Positions 1 through 8,077 of a DNA stretch of 64,000 nucleotides are shown here, piece after piece. Under the pieces are notes generated by a model that was not told where the DNA came from, did no database searches, and saw nothing but the letters and a program-made list of their open reading frames with translations. The stretch is from NCBI GenBank assembly GCA_942491535.1, contig CALOBV010000025.1, forward strand, positions 124,001 to 188,000, read 5' to 3'. Within the stretch, counting starts at the first letter, position 1. Each line of letters opens with the position of its first letter. Position numbers and translations under genes: made by a program. The stretch is from JAUVKT01 sp942491535 (GTDB lineage: Bacteria; Bacteroidota; Bacteroidia; Bacteroidales; VadinHA17).

Positions 1-753
1 TATTTGCCCACCAGGAGCAAGAAGCCCAGGAGCAATGGTCTCACAATGATCATGGATAAGGGTTTAAGTATTGCAGAAGCCGAAAACATGATGAGTGTCG
101 GGAGCGAATTAATAGATTTTGTAAAGCTGGGATTTGGAACAGCCCTTGTTACACCAGGGGTGAAAGAGAAGATAGAGATCTATAAAAATGCAGGTACCAT
201 ACCCTACCTGGGAGGAACGCTGTTTGAAGCATATGTTATTCGTGGAAAGTATAAGGAGTACCTTGAACTGATGGAGTATTTTAACCTGAATATGGCTGAA
301 ATATCGGACGGATCATTTGAAATGCCACAGGAAGATAAATTAATGTATATCAAGGATATGTCTAAGCATTATACTGTTATCTCTGAGGTTGGATCAAAAA
401 AGAAGGATGTTGTATATTCTCCGGAAGAATGGGTAAGTATGATGTCATCTGAACTTGAAGCCGGTTCGTTAAAAGTGATAGCTGAAGCGCGTGAGAGTGG
501 TACTACCGGGATTTATAACAGCGATGGTACAACGAATAATGCACTGATTGAATCAATAGCCGAGCATATATCCCTGGATAATATTCTCTGGGAAGCACCG
601 GTGAAATCTCAGCAGGCATGGTTTATCAAGGAGTTCGGTCATAATGTTAATCTTGGTAATATTGCACCAAATGAGATAATTGCCCTTGAAGCATTAAGAT
701 GTGGTTTGAGAGGGGATACATTTTTCCAGTTCCTTCCTGATGAGATGAAATAA
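1..753 (+). CDS. comA: Phosphosulfolactate synthase, ComA family (5' end outside window)
   Basis: ComA-family proteins add sulfite to phosphoenolpyruvate to make (2R)-phospho-3-sulfolactate, the first step of coenzyme M synthesis in methanogens. The protein opens with the family's KPRSNGLTMIMDKGLS block, followed by a TIM-barrel-sized domain of about 250 residues with DFVKLGFGTA and GTLFEAY segments. The frame is already open at base 1 and the first possible initiator is TTG at base 4, so a few N-terminal residues probably lie upstream. DUF368 follows after 6 bp and then aroE with an overlap, so this is probably the head or middle of an operon. Bacteroidota do not make coenzyme M, so the true product may be a sulfonate precursor of another compound; that role is inference. 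Confidence 0.85.
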   Translation, partial: YLPTRSKKPRSNGLTMIMDKGLSIAEAENMMSVGSELIDFVKLGFGTALVTPGVKEKIEIYKNAGTIPYLGGTLFEAYVIRGKYKEYLELMEYFNLNMAEISDGSFEMPQEDKLMYIKDMSKHYTVISEVGSKKKDVVYSPEEWVSMMSSELEAGSLKVIAEARESGTTGIYNSDGTTNNALIESIAEHISLDNILWEAPVKSQQAWFIKEFGHNVNLGNIAPNEIIALEALRCGLRGDTFFQFLPDEMK

Positions 754-759
754 GACTGA

Positions 760-1689
760 ATGACTAAAGCAAGAAAATACTTCCTGCTTCTTCTGAAGGG
801 AATAAGTATGGGTGCAGCTGATGTGGTGCCTGGTGTGTCGGGAGGGACAATAGCACTGATTACAGGTATCTACAGGGAACTGGTTGATTCTCTTAAATCT
901 GTTGATATTGAAGCTTTTAAGCATCTGTTAAGTTTCCGGTTCAAGAAATTCTGGGAAAGGGTTAATGGTACTTTCCTTGTCTTTGTCTTTGGTGGAATAC
1001 TTATTAGCATCTTCTCGCTTGCCAGGCTGCTTAAGTTCTTATTAAGCAGTTATCCGGTATATATCTGGTCTTTCTTTTTCGGTCTTATTATTGCCTCTGC
1101 TTTTCTTGTTATCAGGTCGATAAAAGAATGGAGCATTTACGATTATATTGCCTTGCTTACAGGTGTTGTAATTATGTTTGTAATTACTCAATTTTCTCCT
1201 GCAGAAACAACAGAAGCTTACTGGTTTATATTTATAGCAGGTGCAATTGCAATCTGTGCTATGATACTTCCGGGTATTTCCGGAGCATTTATCCTTCTTA
1301 TACTGGGTAAGTACCAGTTTATCCTGGGTGCGGTGAGCGACCTGAATATCCCGGTATTACTGGTTTTTGGGCTTGGTGTTGTAAGCGGTCTGCTAGGTTT
1401 TTCGAGGTTTCTTTCATTCCTTCTGAGTAAGTATTACAGGCTCACTATGGCAGTGCTTGCAGGTTTTATAATTGGGTCTTTGAATAAAATATGGCCATGG
1501 AAGGAAACCCTGAGCGAAAGAATGAATTCACATGGTGAGATAGTTCCTGTGATCCAGAAAAATATTCTACCTACCGCCTATTATGATATCACAGGATCAG
1601 ATCCTCACATTTTTGCCGCTCTACTGCTTATGATAGCAGCTATCTTGTTTGTTGTCGTACTCGACCTTATTGGAAAAAAAATAAAATGA
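760..1689 (+). CDS. DUF368 family polytopic membrane protein
   Basis: A 309-residue integral membrane protein with about nine hydrophobic segments. The two family signatures are visible as an inverted pair: GAADVVPGVSGGT near residues 18-30 and ILPGISGAF near residues 169-177, typical of DUF368 proteins whose two halves repeat. Some family members in other bacteria have been linked to undecaprenyl-phosphate recycling, but nothing in this sequence proves that here. Its stop codon overlaps the aroE start as ATGA, suggesting translational coupling. The call to family is firm; the function is not. Confidence 0.85.
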   Translation: MTKARKYFLLLLKGISMGAADVVPGVSGGTIALITGIYRELVDSLKSVDIEAFKHLLSFRFKKFWERVNGTFLVFVFGGILISIFSLARLLKFLLSSYPVYIWSFFFGLIIASAFLVIRSIKEWSIYDYIALLTGVVIMFVITQFSPAETTEAYWFIFIAGAIAICAMILPGISGAFILLILGKYQFILGAVSDLNIPVLLVFGLGVVSGLLGFSRFLSFLLSKYYRLTMAVLAGFIIGSLNKIWPWKETLSERMNSHGEIVPVIQKNILPTAYYDITGSDPHIFAALLLMIAAILFVVVLDLIGKKIK

Positions 1690-2432
1690 AGATTTTCGGC
1701 CTGATAGGATACCCTCTCGGACATTCTTTTTCTTCTGCATTCTTTAAGGAGAAATTCAGGAATGAAGGACATAATGCCCTGTATAAGAATTTTGAGATAT
1801 CATCTCTTTCTGAGCTGACTGTGATACTTGAATCGAATAAAAAGCTTGTGGGACTGAATGTGACCATCCCTTATAAGAGCGACATTATCAAGTATATGGA
1901 CGACCTTCATCCTCTTGCAGCTGAAATTGGGGCAGTTAATGTGGTCCGCATTATCAGGGATAAGAATTCGACTAAACTGGTGGGTTATAATACAGATATA
2001 TTTGGTTTTACTGAGTCTCTTAAGTCTGTTTTACAGCCCTCAATATCGAAAGCTCTTGTACTGGGTACGGGGGGAGCATCACTGGCTGTAAGGAAGGGTT
2101 TGAAGGAGTTTGGAATTGTTTACAAGACTGTGTCAAGAGATTATCATAAAGGTGATTTTATATATGCCGATCTTAATGCCGATATTATCAGGTCATTTCC
2201 CCTGATTATTAATACTACACCACTGGGCATGTTCCCATATATATCATCATACCCCGATATTCCATACCAGTATCTTTCCGAAAAAAATATCCTTTTTGAT
2301 CTCGTCTATAATCCTGAACTAACCGCCTTTATGTCTTTTGGAAAAGAAAAGGCTTGTGTTGTAATGGGAGGGATGGAGATGCTCAGGATCCAGGCAGAAG
2401 CGGCCTGGGATATATGGAATATCCAGTCCTGA
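1686..2432 (+). CDS. aroE: Shikimate dehydrogenase
   Basis: Reduces 3-dehydroshikimate to shikimate with NADPH in the cytoplasmic chorismate pathway. The 248-residue protein has the shikimate-binding GYPLGHSFS segment at residues 8-16, the catalytic lysine K64 in NVTIPYK, the partner aspartate D104 in GYNTDIFGF, an NADP-binding GTGGAS at 127-132 and the C-terminal GGMEML segment. It is a little shorter than the usual 270 residues, as in other Bacteroidota. The start overlaps the DUF368 stop by four bases. Its stop abuts the convergent truA stop with no spacer. Confidence 0.93.
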   Translation: MKIFGLIGYPLGHSFSSAFFKEKFRNEGHNALYKNFEISSLSELTVILESNKKLVGLNVTIPYKSDIIKYMDDLHPLAAEIGAVNVVRIIRDKNSTKLVGYNTDIFGFTESLKSVLQPSISKALVLGTGGASLAVRKGLKEFGIVYKTVSRDYHKGDFIYADLNADIIRSFPLIINTTPLGMFPYISSYPDIPYQYLSEKNILFDLVYNPELTAFMSFGKEKACVVMGGMEMLRIQAEAAWDIWNIQS

Positions 2433-3194
2433 CTATCCTTTTAACCATACTTTATCAGGATATTCTATTGCAGTAAGAAATAACCCATCCGGCGATACTG
2501 ATTTTCCGGCTTCCGATCTGTTCTTTGCTTCAATAATGGTCTTAATAGAGTCAGGCCTGATCTTACCTGTGCCAATATCAAGCATTGTGCCCACTATAGC
2601 TCTTACCATATTTCGAAGGAACCTGTCTGCCCTTATTTCGAAAATAATTTTGTCTTCCTCTTCAGACCAGGCAGAATAATATATTTTGCACTTATGTGTC
2701 TTTACATCAGTATGTACTTTGCTGAAGCTTGTAAAATCACTGTAATCTTTCAGGTACTCAGCTGCCATGTTCATTGCATCCAGGTCGAGTTTACCCCATA
2801 TATAGGTGCTTTCATTGTTACTGAAAGGATCCTTTTTAATATTAATAATATACCTGTAGGTTCTTGAAACAGCGTCAAACCTGGCATGGGCATCATCCCT
2901 TACCCTTTTAATCGATTCTATTGCAATATCCGGTGGGAGATATGAATTGAGCTTGAAAACCAGGTCGTCTTCTGATAGGGAGCTGCCTGAAGTATTAAAA
3001 TGTGCAACATAATTACTTGCATGAACTCCGGCATCAGTACGACCTGCTCCAATTACCTTTATTTCCTCCTGAAGCAATACTGAAAGAGCCTCTTCAAGTA
3101 CTCCCTGTACTGTTTTTTCCCCGGGCTGGACCTGCCACCCTGAGTAGGCAGTTCCCTTATATGAAAGAAATAAGAAATATCGTCCCTTTTCCAT
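2433..3194 (-). CDS. truA: tRNA pseudouridine(38-40) synthase TruA
   Basis: Converts uridines 38-40 of the tRNA anticodon arm to pseudouridine. The 253-residue protein starts with the YKGTAYSGWQVQ segment and carries the catalytic aspartate D54 in GAGRTDAGVHA, the invariant TruA motif; the later FLRNMVRAIVGT segment is also typical. It is transcribed toward aroE and the two genes end back to back. Upstream lies the hairpin that ends the sglT transcript, so truA probably has its own promoter in the roughly 80-bp gap. Confidence 0.94.
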   Translation of the reverse strand: MEKGRYFLFLSYKGTAYSGWQVQPGEKTVQGVLEEALSVLLQEEIKVIGAGRTDAGVHASNYVAHFNTSGSSLSEDDLVFKLNSYLPPDIAIESIKRVRDDAHARFDAVSRTYRYIINIKKDPFSNNESTYIWGKLDLDAMNMAAEYLKDYSDFTSFSKVHTDVKTHKCKIYYSAWSEEEDKIIFEIRADRFLRNMVRAIVGTMLDIGTGKIRPDSIKTIIEAKNRSEAGKSVSPDGLFLTAIEYPDKVWLKG

Positions 3195-3221
3195 TAGAGC
3201 AAATATAACAAAGTCAAAGTA

Positions 3222-3253
3222 TTAAATAAAACCCCGGAAGAAGGTCCGGGGTT
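3222..3253 (-). terminator. Rho-independent terminator after the Na+/sugar symporter
   Basis: A perfect 9-bp stem (AACCCCGGA at 3230-3238 with TCCGGGGTT at 3245-3253) and a 6-nt loop. Read on the minus strand it follows the symporter stop by about 22 bp and is followed by TTATTTAATA. It also separates the symporter transcript from truA. Confidence 0.85.
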
Positions 3254-3275
3254 CTAAAATATAATATTTCTGTAA

Positions 3276-4925
3276 TTACCAGAAATATACGTACAGGAAT
3301 ACAAGTATTAACATAATAGCATATGCAGCAATATTGAAATTCCTTCCGGTTTTGAACATTTCAGGTGTTAATGATATCCCCTTTGAATCATCGTCCTGGC
3401 CTTCTTTTCCTGATGTAAGACTAACCCCGGCAATAACAACCATGCTTATTAATGTGGTATAAAGCATCTGGTCCATAAATGGGAGTTCCATTATACTCAG
3501 TTTTAGTATCAGAGCTATTGGGATTGATGCCAGTGCGCCTGTAATTGCGCCTCTTGCATTTGCTTTCTTCCAGAATAATCCCATTAGAAATACAGCCAGG
3601 ATACCCGGACTTACAATACCTGTCCATTCCTGAATGCCCTGGAAGACCTGGGGGAGACTCTTCAGAAGCGGAGCAATACAAATCGCTGTAAGCAGGGCAA
3701 CAGCTGCAGATATTCTGCCCACTTTTACCGTTTGCCTGTCATCAGCATCCTTATTGAAATACTGCCTGTAGATATCCATGGTGAAGATGGTGGAAGTCGA
3801 ATTTAGCATCGAGGCCAGCGAAGAAACAATCGCAGCTGCGAGTGCTGCTACAACAAGTCCTTTAAGTCCGGTGGGTACGAACGAAGAAATCAGCCATGGA
3901 TATGCCTTGTCGTAGTTTACAGATCCATCTGCCTTTGTAAAGGCCTCCGTAATACCAGGGATGATATTTGTACCTTCGGGTTGGGAAAATAATATAAAGA
4001 CGATAATCCCGGGTATCACGATAAACAGAGGTATTATAAGCTTGAGAAAGGCCGCGAAGGCAATACCACGCTGCGATTCCCTGAGTGACTTGGCAGCCAG
4101 TGTTCTCTGTATAATGTACTGGTTAAATCCCCAGTAATACAGGTTGGCAACCCACATTCCGCCAATAAGCATTCCTATACCGGGCATATTAAAATATTCA
4201 GGATTATCTCGCTTAAGTATCATATGGAATTTGTCGCCTGCTACATCGAACATATGAGACATACCATTTATTACACCTCCATCGGGTGTTACTTTGTCGA
4301 GAGCTATAAGGGTAGTTATTATACCTCCCAGAACAAGCAGAACTACCTGTATAATATCTGTCCATGCCACTGCAGATAAACCTCCATATAATGAGTATGC
4401 TGCAGCCACAAATGAGAGGCCTATAATTGCAGGGATAAGTAGGGTTCCATCACCAGTACCAAGAATTGTATCGATAGCCTTGGCTCCCAGGAAGAGTACT
4501 GTAGTAAGGTTTACAAAGATATAGAGAGCAATCCAGAAGACGGCCAGGATAGTTTTAAGTGTCTTATTATACCTCTGCTCAACAAACTGAGGTATGGTAT
4601 ATATGCCTTTCTTGATAAATACAGGCAGGAAATATTTTCCAACAATAAGAAGAGTAGCAGCACCCATCCATTCATATGTAGCTATAGCCAGACCGCCTGC
4701 AAAACCTGATCCCGACATTCCGATTATTTGTTCTGCAGAAATGTTTGCCGCAATCAGAGATGCCCCTATGGCCCACCATGGCAGAGCCTTTGAGGCAAGA
4801 AAGTAATCTTCTGCATTCTTTTGTTTGCCCTTTTTAGACCTGGATACCCATAATCCCAGACCGATAATTACTACAGCATATATGCCAAAGATCAGATAAT
4901 CTATAAAATGAAAGTTCGTGTCCAT
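3276..4925 (-). CDS. Sodium/sugar symporter, SSS family, vSGLT-like
   Basis: A 549-residue membrane protein of the solute:sodium symporter family with about 14 hydrophobic segments. From memory it is strikingly like the Vibrio parahaemolyticus Na+/galactose symporter vSGLT: the stretches SLIAANISAEQ, YEWM, GKYFLP, KGIYTIP, ANLYYWGFNQYIIQRTLAAKS and AAFLKLI line up with that protein almost residue for residue. Sugar-site positions corresponding to vSGLT Gln69, Glu88, Asn260, Tyr263 and Lys294 appear kept, while the Ser91 position reads glycine (YEWMG). Sugar uptake is therefore a good inference; the exact sugar is not. Single-gene transcript with its own terminator. Confidence 0.88.
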   Translation of the reverse strand: MDTNFHFIDYLIFGIYAVVIIGLGLWVSRSKKGKQKNAEDYFLASKALPWWAIGASLIAANISAEQIIGMSGSGFAGGLAIATYEWMGAATLLIVGKYFLPVFIKKGIYTIPQFVEQRYNKTLKTILAVFWIALYIFVNLTTVLFLGAKAIDTILGTGDGTLLIPAIIGLSFVAAAYSLYGGLSAVAWTDIIQVVLLVLGGIITTLIALDKVTPDGGVINGMSHMFDVAGDKFHMILKRDNPEYFNMPGIGMLIGGMWVANLYYWGFNQYIIQRTLAAKSLRESQRGIAFAAFLKLIIPLFIVIPGIIVFILFSQPEGTNIIPGITEAFTKADGSVNYDKAYPWLISSFVPTGLKGLVVAALAAAIVSSLASMLNSTSTIFTMDIYRQYFNKDADDRQTVKVGRISAAVALLTAICIAPLLKSLPQVFQGIQEWTGIVSPGILAVFLMGLFWKKANARGAITGALASIPIALILKLSIMELPFMDQMLYTTLISMVVIAGVSLTSGKEGQDDDSKGISLTPEMFKTGRNFNIAAYAIMLILVFLYVYFW

Positions 4926-5095
4926 AAGGTTCCAAGGTTATATTGAAAGAATAGGTTCAAAAATAATATTTGAAAGGTAAAAGAAATTCTACCTATATTA
5001 TTTATAAGTATTCTAAATAAGTACCTGCAGTTATTGAAAAACAGGCAAGAGAGGTATATTTACACTTTGTCAAAAGAAATAAATAATAAAAGATA

Positions 5096-6130
5096 ATGGC
5101 TGTAAAGAGAGGATTTGCAAGCGACAATAATGCAGGGGTTCACCCTGAAATACTTGCAGAAATAAACAGGGTTAACAAGGGTCATACTATTGGATATGGT
5201 GATGATAAGTTTACGCTGGAAGCTGAAGAGTTATTCAGAATAATATTCGGGCCTGAGACAGAGGCTTTCTTTGTTTTTACAGGTACTGCTGCTAATGTAC
5301 TGGGACTTACCGCTCTGACCAGGACCTGGAACTCAATTATCACTGCCTTTACCGCACACATCGAACAGGACGAATGCGGTGCACCCGAAAAGTACTCGGG
5401 ATGTAAGATTCTGACCTGCGATACGGAGGATGGTAAATTAACTGTCGACCATATAAGAAAGCACCTGCATGGCTTTGATTTTGAACATCATTCGCAACCC
5501 AAAGTAGTTTCTATTACCCAGGTAACAGAGATGGGAACTGTTTATACCCCTGATGAAGTGAGACTAATTGCAGATTTTGTGCATTCGTATGATATGCTAT
5601 TGCATATGGATGGTGCGAGAATTGCAAATGCTGCCGCAGCCATGGATATTCCGTTTCGCGATTTTACAACTGATGCAGGTGTTGATGTTATTTCCTTTGG
5701 TGGCACAAAGAATGGAATGATGTATGGAGAGGCCGTTTGCTTTCTAAAACCCGGACTGTCTGATAATTTCAGGTATATCAGAAAGCAGGGTATGCAGCTA
5801 GCCTCAAAGATGAGGTATATCTCTGCCCAGTTTATAGCTTATTTCAGAAACGACCTGTGGCTTAAGAACGCACGGCATGCTAATGATATGGCCAGACTAT
5901 TGGGGGATAGTATTAGAAATATTGACGGAATAAGAATTACACAGCCAGTACATGCTAACGGAGTCTTTGTTATATTACCTCCTGAGATAGCCGAGGAGCT
6001 CAGAAAGACATACTTCTTCTATCCCTGGAATGAAGAAACATCGGAATACAGACTAATGACATCATGGGATACTGAGGAAGCTGATATAGATGGGTTTACC
6101 AAACTGCTTAAATCCCTGATGTCAGACTAG
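5096..6130 (+). CDS. ltaE: Low-specificity L-threonine aldolase
   Basis: A PLP-dependent fold-type I lyase that cleaves L-threonine or allo-threonine to glycine and acetaldehyde. The 344-residue protein shows FTGTAANVLG near residue 61 for phosphate binding, HMDGARIANAA with the PLP-ring aspartate D172, and the Schiff-base lysine K205 in SFGGTKNGMM. Related beta-eliminating amino-acid lyases share this fold, so substrate breadth is uncertain. Its 3' end overlaps the convergent queA stop by four bases. Confidence 0.88.
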   Translation: MAVKRGFASDNNAGVHPEILAEINRVNKGHTIGYGDDKFTLEAEELFRIIFGPETEAFFVFTGTAANVLGLTALTRTWNSIITAFTAHIEQDECGAPEKYSGCKILTCDTEDGKLTVDHIRKHLHGFDFEHHSQPKVVSITQVTEMGTVYTPDEVRLIADFVHSYDMLLHMDGARIANAAAAMDIPFRDFTTDAGVDVISFGGTKNGMMYGEAVCFLKPGLSDNFRYIRKQGMQLASKMRYISAQFIAYFRNDLWLKNARHANDMARLLGDSIRNIDGIRITQPVHANGVFVILPPEIAEELRKTYFFYPWNEETSEYRLMTSWDTEEADIDGFTKLLKSLMSD

Positions 6131-7338
6131 GGCAGGAGTAAAGAACTGTCGCCATAACTCAGAAACCTGTAGTTATTATCTAAGGCATGCTGGTATACCT
6201 TTTTCCAGTTATCTCCTATTAAAGCAGCAACAAGTAATAGCAAAGTACTTGATGGCATATGATAGTTCGTTATAAGTCCTTTAACAATCTTAAATTGGTA
6301 TCCGGGCACGATAATAATAGAGGTAGATGCAGAAATAGTATCAGATTCTATTCTGTCCAGATAACTCAGAAGAGCGTTCATCGACTCTTCCCTGCCAAAA
6401 TTAACAGACTGGCCGTAAGCCTCCCATTGACCCAGCACTAGCTCTTTCCCGGAAGGAGAATAGGATCCAAGTAGTTTATTTCCCAGGTGGTAAAGAGTTT
6501 CTATTGTTCTTACGGAAGTAGTTCCAACAGCAATAATATTTCCGGTTTTCAGTAATTCAATCGTTTCCCGGGATACCATAAAATGTTCCCGGTGCATTGT
6601 ATGACCTCCAATTGTTTCGCTCTTAACCGGAATAAAAGTGCCGGCACTGACATGCAATGTTATTTTCCCCGATTGTATTCTTTTTGATTCTATTTTCTGA
6701 AGTACCGACTCGGTAAAATGCAGTCCGGCCGTAGGTGCCGCTACCGAACCCTTGTGTGATGAATATACTGTCTGGTATCTTGAATTATCAATTGGTTCAT
6801 CATCCCTTTTCAGATAGGGTGGTACCGGCATATGACCATGTGCTTCAAGTATCTCGCTAAAAATGATGCTATTATCGTCCCAGGTGAACCTGACCAGTAC
6901 ATGATTTTCTTCGCGGCCAATCTTAATTGCCCTGACTACGATTTCTTTTTGTTTAACAGCAAGGGCCAGTTCAAGAGGTCCTTCCTTCCATTTTTTCAGA
7001 TTACCCACTATGCACTTCCAATCAACACTCGAAGCAGACGAAAGAGCCGTTTCATAATCAGAGGGATTGTCAGGTTCAAGACAGAATATCTCAATAATTG
7101 CCCCCGTAGGTTTTCTGAACATTAATCTTGATCTGATAACTTCTGTTTCGTTAAATATAAGAGTCTTATTACTTTCAATATAATCGCTTACATTTCTAAA
7201 ACTGTCATCAATTATTTCTCCACTGCGGTAAACAAGTAGCTTTGAATCGTCTCTTTCTTCAAGCGGATACCTGGCTATTTTTTCATCCGGAAGGCTATAG
7301 CTGTAATCCTGAGTCCTTATTTCCTTGTAACTTTTCAT
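6127..7338 (-). CDS. queA: S-adenosylmethionine:tRNA ribosyltransferase-isomerase QueA
   Basis: Transfers and isomerises the ribosyl moiety of SAM onto preQ1-tRNA to give epoxyqueuosine. The 403-residue protein has the family segments YSLPDEKIARYPLEERDDSKLL at its N-terminus (here split in two for brevity), GSVAAPTAGLHFT in the middle, HTMHREHF, and LITNYHMPSSTLLLLVAAL near the C-terminus. It is about 50 residues longer than the E. coli enzyme because of an insert, common in Bacteroidota. The start ATG at 7338 leaves about 90 bp to the divergent smr gene. Confidence 0.93.
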   Translation of the reverse strand: MKSYKEIRTQDYSYSLPDEKIARYPLEERDDSKLLVYRSGEIIDDSFRNVSDYIESNKTLIFNETEVIRSRLMFRKPTGAIIEIFCLEPDNPSDYETALSSASSVDWKCIVGNLKKWKEGPLELALAVKQKEIVVRAIKIGREENHVLVRFTWDDNSIIFSEILEAHGHMPVPPYLKRDDEPIDNSRYQTVYSSHKGSVAAPTAGLHFTESVLQKIESKRIQSGKITLHVSAGTFIPVKSETIGGHTMHREHFMVSRETIELLKTGNIIAVGTTSVRTIETLYHLGNKLLGSYSPSGKELVLGQWEAYGQSVNFGREESMNALLSYLDRIESDTISASTSIIIVPGYQFKIVKGLITNYHMPSSTLLLLVAALIGDNWKKVYQHALDNNYRFLSYGDSSLLLP

Positions 7339-7390
7339 TTATAGATGCTGTACAAATCAGACAAATTTAGATAAGGGTAGCAAAAATAAG

Positions 7391-7398
7391 TATTTTTG
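7391..7398 (+). promoter_or_regulatory. Candidate Bacteroidota -7 box (TATTTTTG) for the smr gene
   Basis: TATTTTTG matches the Bacteroidota sigma consensus TAnnTTTG. It lies 27 bp before the ATG at 7426, giving a predicted leader of about 20 nt. No clear TTTG -33 element is seen. Confidence 0.5.
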
Positions 7399-7425
7399 TA
7401 CTACAGTCTTTAAAGCAAGTAAGAA

Positions 7426-8050
7426 ATGAGAGAAATAAGGGAAGGCGACAGGGTTAAGTTTCTTAACGATACCGGCACAGGAGTCGTTGTGAGCATTATT
7501 GATAAGACAATGGTACTGGTAAGAACAGATGAGGACGATTTTGAGTATCCTGTACTTAAGAAGGAGCTTATTGTTAGAAAGGAGCCCGGGGAAGATGAAG
7601 AGGTAGAAGAGGTTGATAAGGTTGATAAGGTTGATAAGGTTGATAAGGTTGATAAGGTTGATAAGGTTGATAAGGTTGATAAGGTTGATAAGGTTGATAA
7701 GGTTGATAAGGTTGAAATGGTTGATAGGGTTGAAAAGGGTTGAAAGGGTAAGGGTTAAGACTAAGAGCAGTATTGAAGAAGTAGATTTGCATATAAATGA
7801 GATAGTGAACGATATATCCGGCATGACTTCAGGAGAGATTGTTGATATTCAAATTGCAAGATTCCGGACAGCCCTGGATGGGGCAGTAAGGGCAAAACAG
7901 AAAAAGATTATTTTTATTCATGGAAAGGGGGCAGGCAAGCTAAAGAGGGAGATATGCAAAATTATTGATAATGAATACCATAGATGCAGATGTCAGGATG
8001 CCTCATTCAGAGAATATGGCTATGGAGCTACTATGATACTGATAAAATGA
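7426..8050 (+). CDS. Smr-domain protein (DUF2027/MutS2-like), split by a frameshift in a tandem-repeat linker
   Basis: The N-terminal frame (7426-7743) begins with GDRVKFLNDTGTGVV, the start of Bacteroidota DUF2027/Smr proteins. The C-terminal frame, open to 8050, encodes an Smr nuclease-like domain with VDLHINEIV (LDxH-type motif) and the FIHGKGAGKLK motif. Between them a 9-bp unit (GTTGATAAG) is repeated about twelve times, coding for Val-Asp-Lys. The first frame ends in TGA at 7741 just after GTTGAAAAGG at 7729-7738, which is one base longer than the neighbouring GTTGAAAGG. Removing one base of that A/G run joins both halves into one 207-residue protein. The usual central domain of this family seems replaced by the repeat linker. 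It could be real slippage, phase variation or a sequence error. Confidence 0.75.
7610..7749 (+). repeat. 9-bp tandem repeat (GTTGATAAG) inside smr
   Basis: About twelve near-perfect copies of GTTGATAAG, then degenerate copies (GTTGAAATG, GTTGATAGG, GTTGAAAAGG, GTTGAAAGG). It is in frame with the gene until the ten-base unit at 7729-7738. The degenerate end resembles the GGTTGAAAAGGTTGAA units of the intergenic element at 56.9 kb, suggesting a common origin. Confidence 0.9.
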
Positions 8051-8077
8051 TAAGCTTAACCAAAAACTCAAATCACT

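Noticed and set aside
7357..7824. Minus-strand frames rich in NLINLI or PYQPYQ across the 9-bp repeat
   Set aside because: Low-complexity shadows of the GTTGATAAG repeat; the plus strand encodes recognisable N- and C-terminal domains.
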